NCBI GenBank assembly: GCA_947481635.1
Contig: CANKHJ010000032.1
Coordinates: 1 to 33,013, forward strand
Length of the DNA: 33,013 bases
DNA from: Bradyrhizobiaceae bacterium
Lineage (GTDB): Bacteria > Pseudomonadota > Alphaproteobacteria > Rhizobiales > Xanthobacteraceae
Direction: 5' to 3'
The position numbers and the translations under genes were made by a program. The first letter of the stretch is position 1. Each line of letters starts with the position of its first letter. Positions 8,147 to 15,280 of this stretch are shown here, piece after piece. The notes under the pieces are model-generated. The model worked only from the letters and a program-made list of their open reading frames with translations, searched no databases and was not told the origin of the DNA.

Positions 8147-9301
8147 TCAGACCGGGAAGGCCATGGCGTCCGGACCATGCGTCGGGCGGGACCCGCCATG
8201 CTGCGCCAGCCAGGCATCGGCCATCATGCGCCGCACGGTCACCACGTCACGATCCGCCGCAAACAGGTGTTCCGCGTTGCGGGTCTCGGCCAGATCGCCG
8301 ATGCTTTCGCTCATCACCTTGTCTTCGGACATCACCTTGCGCTGCCGCGGGCCGATGATCTCTTCATAGAAATGCCTGCAACGGTCGCGCTCGGCATCGG
8401 TCGAGGCGCGCATCGCAACCCACCGGCTGCATTGGGTATGCGTTGCGTCGATCGGGAATTGATAGAGCCGCGCCACATAAGGCGGCACATTCGGCGCCGG
8501 AGCCAGTGGCAGGCTGAACAGACACGGCAAGGTCCAGCGCTCGCCCTTCCACCCATGCAGGAAATGACCATGGTGGAGTTGATCGCCCCCGGCCGGATCA
8601 TAGGCCACGCCGCGCAGGCCCTGCGGCGTGTCGAGCACCTTCATGCGCCGGTCTTCCTGCTTGACCGCCGGGCGCTCGACCGCACCGCCATGCCAGTCCT
8701 TCTTCGCAACCGGCTGCGACTCGCTGTGCAGCATCACCGCATGAAAGCCGTCGCTGCCGTCGAGCGCCTGCAACCAGTTGCATTTCCAGACATCGATCGG
8801 ATGGCGGAAGACGATGAATTCATCCGGCTTCAGCAGCTCTTCCGGAATTACATCCTCCAGCGGAGGCGGCGGATAGACCTGGGGATCGCCGATATAGGCA
8901 TAGATCCAGCCGCCGATCTCGCGCGCCGGATAGCCGGTCACACCGACATTATTGCGCAGCGGCGAATCTTCATCTTCCCACGGGATCAGCGTGCATTCGC
9001 CGCGGCCATTGAAGCGCAGGCCGTGCAGCGCGCATTGAAGGTCACCCGCAAGCACGCGACCGAGCGAGAGCTTGGCCGCACGATGCGAGCAGCGATCGAA
9101 CACCACATTCGGCGCGCCGTCGCGCCCGCGCCAGGCGACCAGCGTTTCGCCGAGCGCCCTGAAGCCGAGCGGTTGCCCGGCCACGAGGTCTTCCGACTGG
9201 AGCACAGGATACCAGTAATTGCGCAGGCCCAATTCCAGCCCTTTCGGGATGTGCCGAGCCAGATACTGAACATCATCATGCTGTTGATGAGTCATTGCCA
9301 T
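8147..9301 (-). CDS. Rieske non-heme iron oxygenase, alpha subunit (phthalate dioxygenase/VanA-like)
   Basis: A 384-residue ring-hydroxylating oxygenase. The Rieske [2Fe-2S] ligands are C71-S-H73 and C90-A-L-H93. The mononuclear iron site has D184, H187 and H192 (DGFHAVMLH), preceded by the conserved NWLQALDG, which gives electron transfer between subunits. The form resembles single-component alpha-only (alpha3) enzymes such as phthalate dioxygenase or vanillate O-demethylase, which work with a separate ferredoxin reductase. Neither a reductase nor a beta subunit is in the window. ATG 9301 has GGAGAG upstream; a longer frame to 9355 lacks such support. It may be either a dihydroxylase or an O/N-demethylase; context with an SDR slightly favours dihydroxylation. 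Confidence 0.9.
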   Translation of the reverse strand: MAMTHQQHDDVQYLARHIPKGLELGLRNYWYPVLQSEDLVAGQPLGFRALGETLVAWRGRDGAPNVVFDRCSHRAAKLSLGRVLAGDLQCALHGLRFNGRGECTLIPWEDEDSPLRNNVGVTGYPAREIGGWIYAYIGDPQVYPPPPLEDVIPEELLKPDEFIVFRHPIDVWKCNWLQALDGSDGFHAVMLHSESQPVAKKDWHGGAVERPAVKQEDRRMKVLDTPQGLRGVAYDPAGGDQLHHGHFLHGWKGERWTLPCLFSLPLAPAPNVPPYVARLYQFPIDATHTQCSRWVAMRASTDAERDRCRHFYEEIIGPRQRKVMSEDKVMSESIGDLAETRNAEHLFAADRDVVTVRRMMADAWLAQHGGSRPTHGPDAMAFPV

Positions 9302-9375
9302 GACCGTCTCTCCGTCCGATATCAGCCTGTCATTCTCGCGATCGGTTTTGTCCACCCGCTGGGCGACGCGACCTG

Positions 9376-10233
9376 TCAGCGCATCGGGAACCGCTCGCTG
9401 TAGCTTGGTGCGTCGATGCCGAGTTCACGGGACCAGCGGGCGATTTCGCCATGACTCGTGAACCACACGTCGGGATACCGGGCCATGTACTCGAGCACCT
9501 GGCGGAACGCCGCAACCATCAGCGGTCGCCCACCCCAATGGCAATGCATCACAAACGTGATCATCGACGTCGGTTCATGGCGGTAAAGGTAGTCGAACGT
9601 ATCCTTATAGACGTCGACCAGGTCGTGCGGGTTCGATCGAAACACCCGCAGATCGCTGAAGTCGGTCACCGGGATGCCGACCACCGAGCCGTGTTCGGTG
9701 TTGAGCATCTTGGGCAGGTCGAGATAGTTCAGATCGCCGTACCAGTTGAGGCGCGCCTTGGCGATCAGGCCAATGGTTTCCGGCGTCCAGCCGAGCGTCG
9801 GGCTGATCCAGCCCTCCGGCCGCTTGCCGGTGTGCCGCTCGAATGCGTCGACGCAACGATTGATGATCTCTTCCTGCTCTTGCGGCGAATGATAGGAGAG
9901 CATGTCGTCCTGGGTGATGCCGTGCGCTGCGATGTCGTGGCCGCGTTCGACCAGCTCTGTCACGGTCTCAGGAAAAATATCGATGCAGCGCGCGCTGGTG
10001 CAGAAGGTGCCGCGCATGTCGAAGTCCGACATGGTCCGGGCCAGCCGCTGCGCGCCGGAATAGCCGCCGTAATAGGAATAGTTGATGCCGCTGTGATCCA
10101 GCGTACCGGGCTTCAATGGCGAGGTCTGCGCCGAATAGGGCGGCGCCTTTCCCTCCGACCACACCTCGAACATCAGCAATGCCGAGACGGCGATACGCTT
10201 GTTCTGAGGCCAATGAAATTTCACGCCCGACAT
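9376..10233 (-). CDS. Polysaccharide deacetylase (CE4/NodB-fold) family hydrolase, PuuE-like
   Basis: A 285-residue NodB-fold protein and the first gene of the minus-strand catabolic run. RGHDIAAHGITQDDML supplies the His motif of the fold, KRPEGWISPTLGWTPETI the arginine/tryptophan strand, and MITFVMHCHWGGRP the C-terminal His. The N-terminal motif is LLMFEVWSEG rather than the TFDDG of true chitin or peptidoglycan deacetylases, and there is no signal peptide. This is the pattern of cytoplasmic relatives such as PuuE-type allantoinase that hydrolyse small amides. A ring-amide, imide or N-acyl hydrolase in catabolism is thus more likely than cell-wall work; this is inference. A MarR-type palindrome lies 38 bases upstream of its ATG. 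Confidence 0.85.
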   Translation of the reverse strand: MSGVKFHWPQNKRIAVSALLMFEVWSEGKAPPYSAQTSPLKPGTLDHSGINYSYYGGYSGAQRLARTMSDFDMRGTFCTSARCIDIFPETVTELVERGHDIAAHGITQDDMLSYHSPQEQEEIINRCVDAFERHTGKRPEGWISPTLGWTPETIGLIAKARLNWYGDLNYLDLPKMLNTEHGSVVGIPVTDFSDLRVFRSNPHDLVDVYKDTFDYLYRHEPTSMITFVMHCHWGGRPLMVAAFRQVLEYMARYPDVWFTSHGEIARWSRELGIDAPSYSERFPMR

Positions 10234-10270
10234 CGCTAGCGATCCGCCCTGTCATTGGTCTGATTTCGAA

Positions 10271-10290
10271 TTAGTTCGGAGCCTAACTAA
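10271..10290. promoter_or_regulatory. Probable MarR operator in the deacetylase-marR intergenic region
   Basis: TTAGTTCGGAGCCTAACTAA at 10271-10290 is an inverted repeat with one mismatched pair: half-sites TTAGTT(C)GG and CCTAACTAA around AG. On the minus strand it overlaps a CATAAT hexamer (10290-10295) that could be the -10 of the catabolic operon, which would suit repression. A core GGAGCCTAAC is shared exactly with the site at 13107-13120. The remaining intergenic sequence up to the marR start has a TATAAAT at 10370-10376 as a possible -10 for marR. Confidence 0.72.
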
Positions 10291-10431
10291 TTATGCCTGC
10301 GTCCGCAAGTGCTTTTCAGTTCGCCGCCGCGCATCTCGCCCTGATCAAACCGGATGCAGGTTGCTGCTCTATAAATGGGCGTGATGACCGACCGGCCGTC
10401 ACCGGGCGATTAATGACAAACGCGATGCGAT

Positions 10432-10962
10432 ATGACAGAAAAGATCATGGCCAGAAGCAAAGTCGATTTTCCGCCCGACCAGAGTATCGGGTATTTGATC
10501 CGTGCGACTTACCGCACCTACATCCAGGATCTGGAGGCTCGCCTGGCAGAGCACGATATCCCGATCGGGATGTGGTATTTTCTCCGCGCGCTCTGGCATC
10601 AGGACGGCGTCACCCAGCGGGAGCTCAGCGAACGCGTCGGCTCGATGGGGCCGACCACGGCCGAGCAGCTCAACAATATCGAAGCGCGCGGCTATATCGT
10701 CCGCAAGCGCAGCGACACTGACAGGCGCAAGATCCACGTTCACCTGACCCCAAAGGGACGCAAGCTGCGCGACACGCTGCTCCCCCTCGCCCAGCGCAAC
10801 AACAGCGATGCGTTGCGCGGCTTCACGGCGGCGGAAATCGAGACCTTGCGGCTGTCGCTGTTTCGCATCATGGAAAACTTTGGCCCACGCCGCGCCAATA
10901 TCGGTGCCTCGCGCGAGTCGATGCAAAACGGGAAGCACAAGCCGGTGGCGACACGGGATTGA
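10432..10962 (+). CDS. MarR-family transcriptional regulator
   Basis: A 176-residue winged-helix regulator. SIGYLIRATYRTYIQDLEARL is the dimerisation helix, TQRELSERVGSMGPTTAEQL the helix-turn-helix, and RSDTDRRKIHVHLTPKG the wing with the conserved D-x-R salt-bridge motif. The C-terminal helices follow (FTAAEIETLRLSLFRIM). HpaR-like MarR proteins repress phenolic catabolic operons and release DNA on binding an aromatic ligand. It is divergent from the seven-gene run that begins at 10233. The palindrome at 10271-10290 could serve both directions. Ribosome sites are weak for ATG 10432 and for the alternative ATG 10447, so the start is uncertain by five codons. Confidence 0.88.
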   Translation: MTEKIMARSKVDFPPDQSIGYLIRATYRTYIQDLEARLAEHDIPIGMWYFLRALWHQDGVTQRELSERVGSMGPTTAEQLNNIEARGYIVRKRSDTDRRKIHVHLTPKGRKLRDTLLPLAQRNNSDALRGFTAAEIETLRLSLFRIMENFGPRRANIGASRESMQNGKHKPVATRD

Positions 10963-11002
10963 GCAGGCGCGCCCCCGCGAAGTCGGTATCGATCAGCGAA
11001 CG

Positions 11003-12031
11003 CTAGCTTTGCAGTTCGCCGGTGGTTTCAAAGATCGGCTTGCTGCCGTGACCGAAGCCGCCGCGGAGCGCGCCGGAGCGCGTATCCCAATATTCTCCGC
11101 GCGCCGGGCTCAACTCCCGACTATTCGGCATCGCCAGCCACAGTCGCAGCAGGTGGCGGCGCCGATCCAGCTCGTCAAAGTCGTCGAAGGCGGTCCGGCC
11201 GTGGATGCAGACGTGGTTGTTGAGAAACTGAAGATCGCCCGGCTCGAAGCGCATCGCGAAATGGAAACGCTCATTCTCGGATATCGCTTCGATCAACGCC
11301 ATCGCCTCAACCTGCGCCGGCGTCAGACGTGGGACCTCCGGAAAGGCCTGCGCCATCCGGATCAGCGCCGGAATGAAACTGCATGAGAACTTGCCGCGCC
11401 ATTCCGTGAAGATCGGCTGCGAGAATGATCGGTCGCGCCCCGCAGGCTGCATGCCCAGCCAGCTCCAATGGAACGGCTGGTACAGCACCTCGAGCAGATC
11501 CGGCCGGGTTCGCAGGATTTCATTGTGGACGGCCACCGAGCTGGCGACCTGCGTCAATCCGCCGGACTTCGCGGGGCGCAGCACGAACAGGCCGACAACG
11601 TCGCTCAGGTCGCAGTGAAAATGGCCTTTCTTGTTCGACGTGTAGATGCGATCGAGACCGATATTGCGTACGTCGCCGAGCACGTCGCCGTCGGCGCTCT
11701 GCGGCACCGCAGTGCCGAGATGCTTGCCGATGCCCCAGTAGATGAAGCGCAGATCGTCCTTGGCGAAGCCCTCGGCCGGGATACCGCGCAGCAGATAAAG
11801 CCCGGGGCCGTCCTCCAGCAGCAGCCGCGCCTCGGCCACGACCTTGCCGAGCGTCGGCAGCGGAAAGTCCTTCGCTTCGAGCGTCGCGATCGTGCAGCCG
11901 TTGCGCCTCGCATGGTCGACCGCCGCGTTGATCTCATCAAGCTCGGCAGCATTGAGCTCATGAATCCATTGCGGCGACGCAAAGATGGACTCGGCGGTCC
12001 AGTTCGCGGGACCTTCGATGGGTTGACGCAC
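11003..12031 (-). CDS. TauD/TfdA-like Fe(II)/2-oxoglutarate-dependent dioxygenase
   Basis: About 342 residues of the TauD/TfdA (clavaminate synthase-like) fold. The iron facial triad shows as H139-C-D141 (KGHFHCDLSD) with the distal His in NNHVCIHGRTAF, and the 2-oxoglutarate-binding Arg is in RHLLRLWLAM. Such enzymes oxidatively cleave or hydroxylate small acids, ethers or sulfonates. The longest frame starts at ATG 12061, but that ATG is the centre of a perfect 24-base palindrome and has no ribosome site. GTG 12031 has GGAGAAGG just upstream and is preferred; the ten skipped residues are not part of the fold. It follows the TctC gene at 12105 in the same direction and probably shares its transcript. 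The substrate may be the ligand of that binding protein. Confidence 0.85.
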   Translation of the reverse strand: MRQPIEGPANWTAESIFASPQWIHELNAAELDEINAAVDHARRNGCTIATLEAKDFPLPTLGKVVAEARLLLEDGPGLYLLRGIPAEGFAKDDLRFIYWGIGKHLGTAVPQSADGDVLGDVRNIGLDRIYTSNKKGHFHCDLSDVVGLFVLRPAKSGGLTQVASSVAVHNEILRTRPDLLEVLYQPFHWSWLGMQPAGRDRSFSQPIFTEWRGKFSCSFIPALIRMAQAFPEVPRLTPAQVEAMALIEAISENERFHFAMRFEPGDLQFLNNHVCIHGRTAFDDFDELDRRRHLLRLWLAMPNSRELSPARGEYWDTRSGALRGGFGHGSKPIFETTGELQS

Positions 12032-12048
12032 GGCCTTCTCCGCTTTCA

Positions 12049-12072
12049 AGCCGTGCCGCATGCGGCACGGCT
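12049..12072. other. Perfect 24-bp palindrome between tctC and the dioxygenase gene
   Basis: The 24 bases read identically on both strands: AGCCGTGCCGCA followed by its exact complement, centred on 12060/12061. In the minus-strand transcript it would form a GC-rich hairpin between the TctC stop (12105) and the preferred GTG start of the dioxygenase (12031). No U-run follows, so it is not a classic terminator. It may be a stabilising or processing hairpin, an attenuator, or a protein-binding site. Confidence 0.7.
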
Positions 12073-12104
12073 CCGATCATCCAGGTTCGCGTGTCTGCGA
12101 ATAG

Positions 12105-13070
12105 CTATTCCTGCGCCAGGTTCGACTCGAGAACCGTCTTGCGCGTCACCTCGACATTCTCCTTGAGGATCACCGCCATCTGCTCCGGCGTCGAGCTTTC
12201 CACCTCGATGGCGAAGCCGGTCAGGCGCTGCTTCACGTCGGGCATGTCGAGCACGGTCTTGAGCGCCGCGGCGTATTCATCGACCACGGGCCGCGGCATC
12301 TTGGCCGGGCCGAACAACGCGACCCACGGCGATACGGTGATCCCGGCCACGCCCTGCTCGTCGAGCGTCGGCGCATCGGGGAAGGCCGAGCTGCGTTTCT
12401 TCAGCGTCGTCGCCAGGACACGCAGCTTGCCGCTCTCGACGAGAGAACGGGCGCTGCTGACGGTCGCGAACAGCGCGTCGATCTCGCCAGACGCCAGCGG
12501 CGGAATGGCATTGCCGTCACCCGCGTAGTTGGCCTGAACCACCTTGATGCCCGAGCTCTTGAGCAACTGCGCGAGCGCGAAAAGGCTGCTGCTGTTGCTG
12601 ACGCCGAATTTGAGCTTCTCCGGATTCGCGCGGCCATATTCGATCAGTTCCTTGACCGATTTCACCGGCAGTGCGGCATTGACGTACAGGAAGAAGCCGG
12701 CGACGCCGATCTGCGAAATCGGCGTGAAGTCGGCGATCGGATCGTAGGGCGGCTGCTTGCGCAAAGCGGGCACGGCGGCGAGCGGCGAATTGGTCGCGAA
12801 GAACACGGTGGTTCCGTCGGGCGACGCACGTCGCACATATTCCGCGGCCACGGCGCCATCCGCGCCCGGCTTATTCTCGATCACCATGGTGCGGTTCATC
12901 ACAGTCGCCAGCGGCGTCGCGATGGTCCGCGCAAGAATATCGCCGCCACCCGGCGGCAGCGGCACGACGAAGTGAACGATCGGCTTCTGCGACAGCATCT
13001 GGGCATTTGCCCCGGACGCACCTGCAGCAACCAGGAACGCAGCCACGACCACGTGTGCAACGGATTTCAT
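12105..13070 (-). CDS. Bug/TctC-family periplasmic substrate-binding protein
   Basis: A 321-residue Bug-type binding protein with a Sec signal peptide (MKSVAHVVVAAFLVAAGASG, cleavage likely after ANA). Family marks are VHFVVPLPPGGGDILAR, VIENKPGADGAVAAEYV, PPYDPIADFTPI and LKSSGIKVVQANYAGDGNAIPPLASGEID. These proteins bind carboxylates or aromatic acids and normally feed TctA/TctB membrane partners; none are in the window, as is usual for orphan Bug proteins. AGGGGAGGAG lies upstream of the ATG. The gene leads the transcript that includes the TauD-like dioxygenase and is divergent from the cupin. A palindrome shared with the other minus-strand operon lies 37 bases upstream. Confidence 0.9.
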   Translation of the reverse strand: MKSVAHVVVAAFLVAAGASGANAQMLSQKPIVHFVVPLPPGGGDILARTIATPLATVMNRTMVIENKPGADGAVAAEYVRRASPDGTTVFFATNSPLAAVPALRKQPPYDPIADFTPISQIGVAGFFLYVNAALPVKSVKELIEYGRANPEKLKFGVSNSSSLFALAQLLKSSGIKVVQANYAGDGNAIPPLASGEIDALFATVSSARSLVESGKLRVLATTLKKRSSAFPDAPTLDEQGVAGITVSPWVALFGPAKMPRPVVDEYAAALKTVLDMPDVKQRLTGFAIEVESSTPEQMAVILKENVEVTRKTVLESNLAQE

Positions 13071-13106
13071 AGTCTCCTCCCCTCTTGTCTTTGACTTGGA
13101 ATATTT

Positions 13107-13120
13107 GTTAGGAGCCTAAC
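13107..13120. promoter_or_regulatory. Probable MarR operator upstream of tctC/cupin
   Basis: GTTAGGAGCCTAAC is an inverted repeat of GTTAGG and CCTAAC around AG. It shares the ten bases GGAGCCTAAC with the operator at 10271-10290. It lies between the divergent TctC and cupin genes, so the same MarR protein may control both loci. On the minus strand it would fall between loose -35 (TTTCAA) and -10 (AAATAT) candidates. Confidence 0.7.
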
Positions 13121-13259
13121 GACTTTGAAATCATCGGGCAAGAGGCAACATCGAAACGCCGCACCGTGACGACCCGAAGCCGGAGTTATAGAGATGTGGC
13201 GCCGCGCGGAACCGTTCGGCCGACCATCAGATCGTGACGGATATCGAAAGGAACAGAGA

Positions 13260-13718
13260 ATGCAGGTTCGACGCGTCGTGACCGGCCATGATGCCGACGG
13301 CAAGGCCGTGGTGAAGATCGATGAAATGTCGCGTGACATCGTCAATGCGCGACCCGGCGCGATCTTCATGAATATCTGGTCGACGAGCGGCTTTCCGATC
13401 GAGAACGAAAGCTGGCGCGACGAAGCGAAGAATATCTCGGGAACGACGCGCGCCGATGGAACGGTGTTCCGCGTGATCGAATTCGCACCCGGCGTCGCAC
13501 CGCGAAACCATCGAACCAATTCGATCGATTACGCCGTCGTGCTCTCGGGAGAGATCGACATGATCCTCGACGACAGTACCGTCACTCTGCGCGCCGGCGA
13601 TGTGATGGTCCAGCGCGGCACGATCCATGACTGGGTCAATCGCTCCGACCGACCCTGCGTGATCGCGTTCGTATTGATCGACGCCACGCCTGTCGCGGGC
13701 CTCAAAGCCCAGGGATAG
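13260..13718 (+). CDS. Small cupin-domain protein
   Basis: A 152-residue single-domain cupin. Motif 1 is seen in APRNHRTNSIDYAVVLSGE and motif 2 in AGDVMVQRGTIHDWVN. One of the two His of the canonical HxH is Asn/Arg-flanked (NHR) and the usual Glu is Asp, so the metal site is altered but may still bind with the motif 2 His. Small cupins in catabolic clusters act as dioxygenases, isomerases or ligand-binding proteins; I cannot choose among these. ATG 13260 is preceded by AAAGGA and agrees with the family length; an upstream frame to 13194 adds no homologous sequence. It is divergent from tctC across 189 bases holding the MarR-type palindrome. Confidence 0.8.
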   Translation: MQVRRVVTGHDADGKAVVKIDEMSRDIVNARPGAIFMNIWSTSGFPIENESWRDEAKNISGTTRADGTVFRVIEFAPGVAPRNHRTNSIDYAVVLSGEIDMILDDSTVTLRAGDVMVQRGTIHDWVNRSDRPCVIAFVLIDATPVAGLKAQG

Positions 13719-13751
13719 GCTTGCGGCAGGATTGAAACGGTAAGGTTGCCT

Positions 13752-13828
13752 CACTCACCGGTGGTCGCCCTCCGCGAGAGCGGGGGGTGACGAGCTGTTG
13801 TGGGTTGGCGCGAGACGGTATCGAGCCG
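13752..13828. repeat. Dispersed hairpin repeat, short copy with internal deletion
   Basis: This 77-base stretch matches both ends of the longer repeats at 25292-25480 and (inverted) 18083-18270: CACCGGTGGTCGCCCTCCGC at the left and GGGGGGTGACGAGCTGT then GGGTTGGCGCGAGAC at the right. The roughly 100-base interior is missing, as if lost between the two GC-rich arms. It lies between the convergent cupin and LysR genes. Confidence 0.8.
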
Positions 13829-13849
13829 ACAGGTCCTCGCACTCCGGCA

Positions 13850-15103
13850 TCACGCTGCGGCCGAGGGCCGCCTGCGCTTCTCGCGCGACCGCTTCGCCGG
13901 TTGATGGCTTGCGGCGCGGACGAGCTGCAGGAAGCGCTCTTGAAACGGGGTCGGGAGCCATTGCGCGCGCGTGGTCAACCCGACGAAGCGCGGATCGAAC
14001 TGCGCGCCCTGGACCCGGATGCGGTGCAGGTCGGGCGCCACGATGCCCTGCACATGCCCGTGCGATAACAGAGTGACGCGCTCGCCGCTCTGAAGCAGCG
14101 CCATCGTGGTGGCGAGACAGCTGGTCTCGATGCGCCCGGTCGGCGTGATCTCCCAGGCCGCGAGCATCCGGTCGAGGACCGTCCGGCGCGGCAGGCCGCG
14201 CGCGGGGAAAACGAACTCGCAGCTGGCGAGCTGACGCGGCGTGACCATGCGGGCCCGCGCCAGCGGATGTGAGGCCGCGCACACAAAGACGTAAGGATCC
14301 TCGAACAGGACCTCCTCCACGACATCGTCATGCTCCGCCGGCCCACGCAGCGCGCCGAAGACCAGGTCGATGTCACCGGATCGCAGCGCCTTGACCAGCG
14401 TCTCATAGGGCGCCTCGACCACATCGATGCGCTGCCGGGGCGACTGGCGCAGCAGTTCGAGCGACGCATCCGCGACCAGCATGCGCGGCGCCAGGGCCAG
14501 CACGCCGACCCGCAGATTGGCGGCGGTGCTCGCCGAGGCGGTGCCGATCTCGTCGACGGCGCTGCGGATTTCATCGAGGGCGAGCGAGAAGCGGCGCGCC
14601 AGTTCGGCACCGGCCGGGTTCACCTCCATGCCGATCGAGGTGCGACGATAAAGATTGGTGCGCAGCAGACGTTCCAGCTCGCGCGCCGGCCGGTGCAGGC
14701 TCGGCTCGGAGATCGTGAGATTGCGCGCCGCGCCGTGGAAACTTCCGGCCCGCCATATGCCGATCAGCGCCTTGACCTGGGGTTCGCGGATCTTCCAGGC
14801 GAGCCCTTCGGAGCGTCCTTGGGTATTGCCCAAGGCCACGTGATTCACCGCTTCGATGATCTGCGCAAACAAGCGGTTGGTGCGCTGATACAGCCGACGA
14901 CCCGCATCGGTCGGAAAGCTGCCGGTCGCGCTGCGACGCAGCAAGGTGACGCCAAGTTCTCCTTCCAACCGGTCGAGCGAATAGCACACCGCCGGCTGGG
15001 TGATGCCCAGATGCTTGGCTGCTGCGAGCGTCGAGCCGGCGGCGGTCACGGCGTTGAAGGCACGCAGCTGCTTCAAACTCGGAGCGCTTCCGGGACGCGA
15101 CAT
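13850..15103 (-). CDS. LysR-family regulator with two tandem N-terminal HTH domains
   Basis: A 417-residue protein, about 110 longer than a usual LysR regulator. HTH 1 spans about 10-69 (LKQLRAFNAVTAAGSTLAAA; ITQPAVCYSLDRLE; LLRR; FPTDAGRRL). HTH 2 spans about 108-166 (VKALIGIWRAGSFHGAARNL; ISEPSLHRPARELERLL; YRRT; EVNPAGAEL). Both carry the characteristic LysR helix pattern. The ligand domain begins near LRVGVLALAPRML (about 188) and contains SGDIDLVFGALRG. A basic tail (AKRSREKRRRP) closes the protein. It is divergent from the amidohydrolase at 15281, which it probably controls along with the decarboxylase-like and TctC genes. Two HTH domains per chain would allow a tetramer to contact more DNA half-sites than usual. 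Confidence 0.9.
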   Translation of the reverse strand: MSRPGSAPSLKQLRAFNAVTAAGSTLAAAKHLGITQPAVCYSLDRLEGELGVTLLRRSATGSFPTDAGRRLYQRTNRLFAQIIEAVNHVALGNTQGRSEGLAWKIREPQVKALIGIWRAGSFHGAARNLTISEPSLHRPARELERLLRTNLYRRTSIGMEVNPAGAELARRFSLALDEIRSAVDEIGTASASTAANLRVGVLALAPRMLVADASLELLRQSPRQRIDVVEAPYETLVKALRSGDIDLVFGALRGPAEHDDVVEEVLFEDPYVFVCAASHPLARARMVTPRQLASCEFVFPARGLPRRTVLDRMLAAWEITPTGRIETSCLATTMALLQSGERVTLLSHGHVQGIVAPDLHRIRVQGAQFDPRFVGLTTRAQWLPTPFQERFLQLVRAASHQPAKRSREKRRRPSAAA

Positions 15104-15130
15104 GCAGGCCCCTCAGATTTGACTTAGCCA

Positions 15131-15168
15131 GATTTTATAGCCGGCTGCTGCGATTTGATAGCCCGGCT
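15131..15168. promoter_or_regulatory. Direct repeats in the LysR-amidohydrolase promoter, candidate LysR binding sites
   Basis: GATTTTATAGCCGGCT (15131-15146) and GATTTGATAGCCCGGCT (15152-15168) are near-identical direct repeats whose starts are 21 bp apart, about two helical turns. Each contains the T-rich/A-rich spacing loosely consistent with LysR T-N11-A boxes. They start 28 bases from the LysR ATG and end 113 bases before the amidohydrolase start. Binding by the tandem-HTH LysR is inferred from position. Confidence 0.6.
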
Positions 15169-15280
15169 GGACGCCTGGCATGACAAGATCGTCGTCAGCA
15201 GGCGGCGGCGTGCCATCCAGTCGCGGCACGGCCGCGGATCAGCGATCGCCGTGCCGGCATAAACCAGGGCGGAAACCAGC

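Noticed and set aside
7850-9403. 517-codon open frame on the plus strand
   Set aside because: Antisense shadow of the SDR and Rieske genes, whose catalytic motifs are intact on the minus strand.
9641-9655. GTTCGATCGAAAC-like IclR half-site
   Set aside because: It lies inside the deacetylase-family coding sequence, is imperfect and has no partner at 19 bp.
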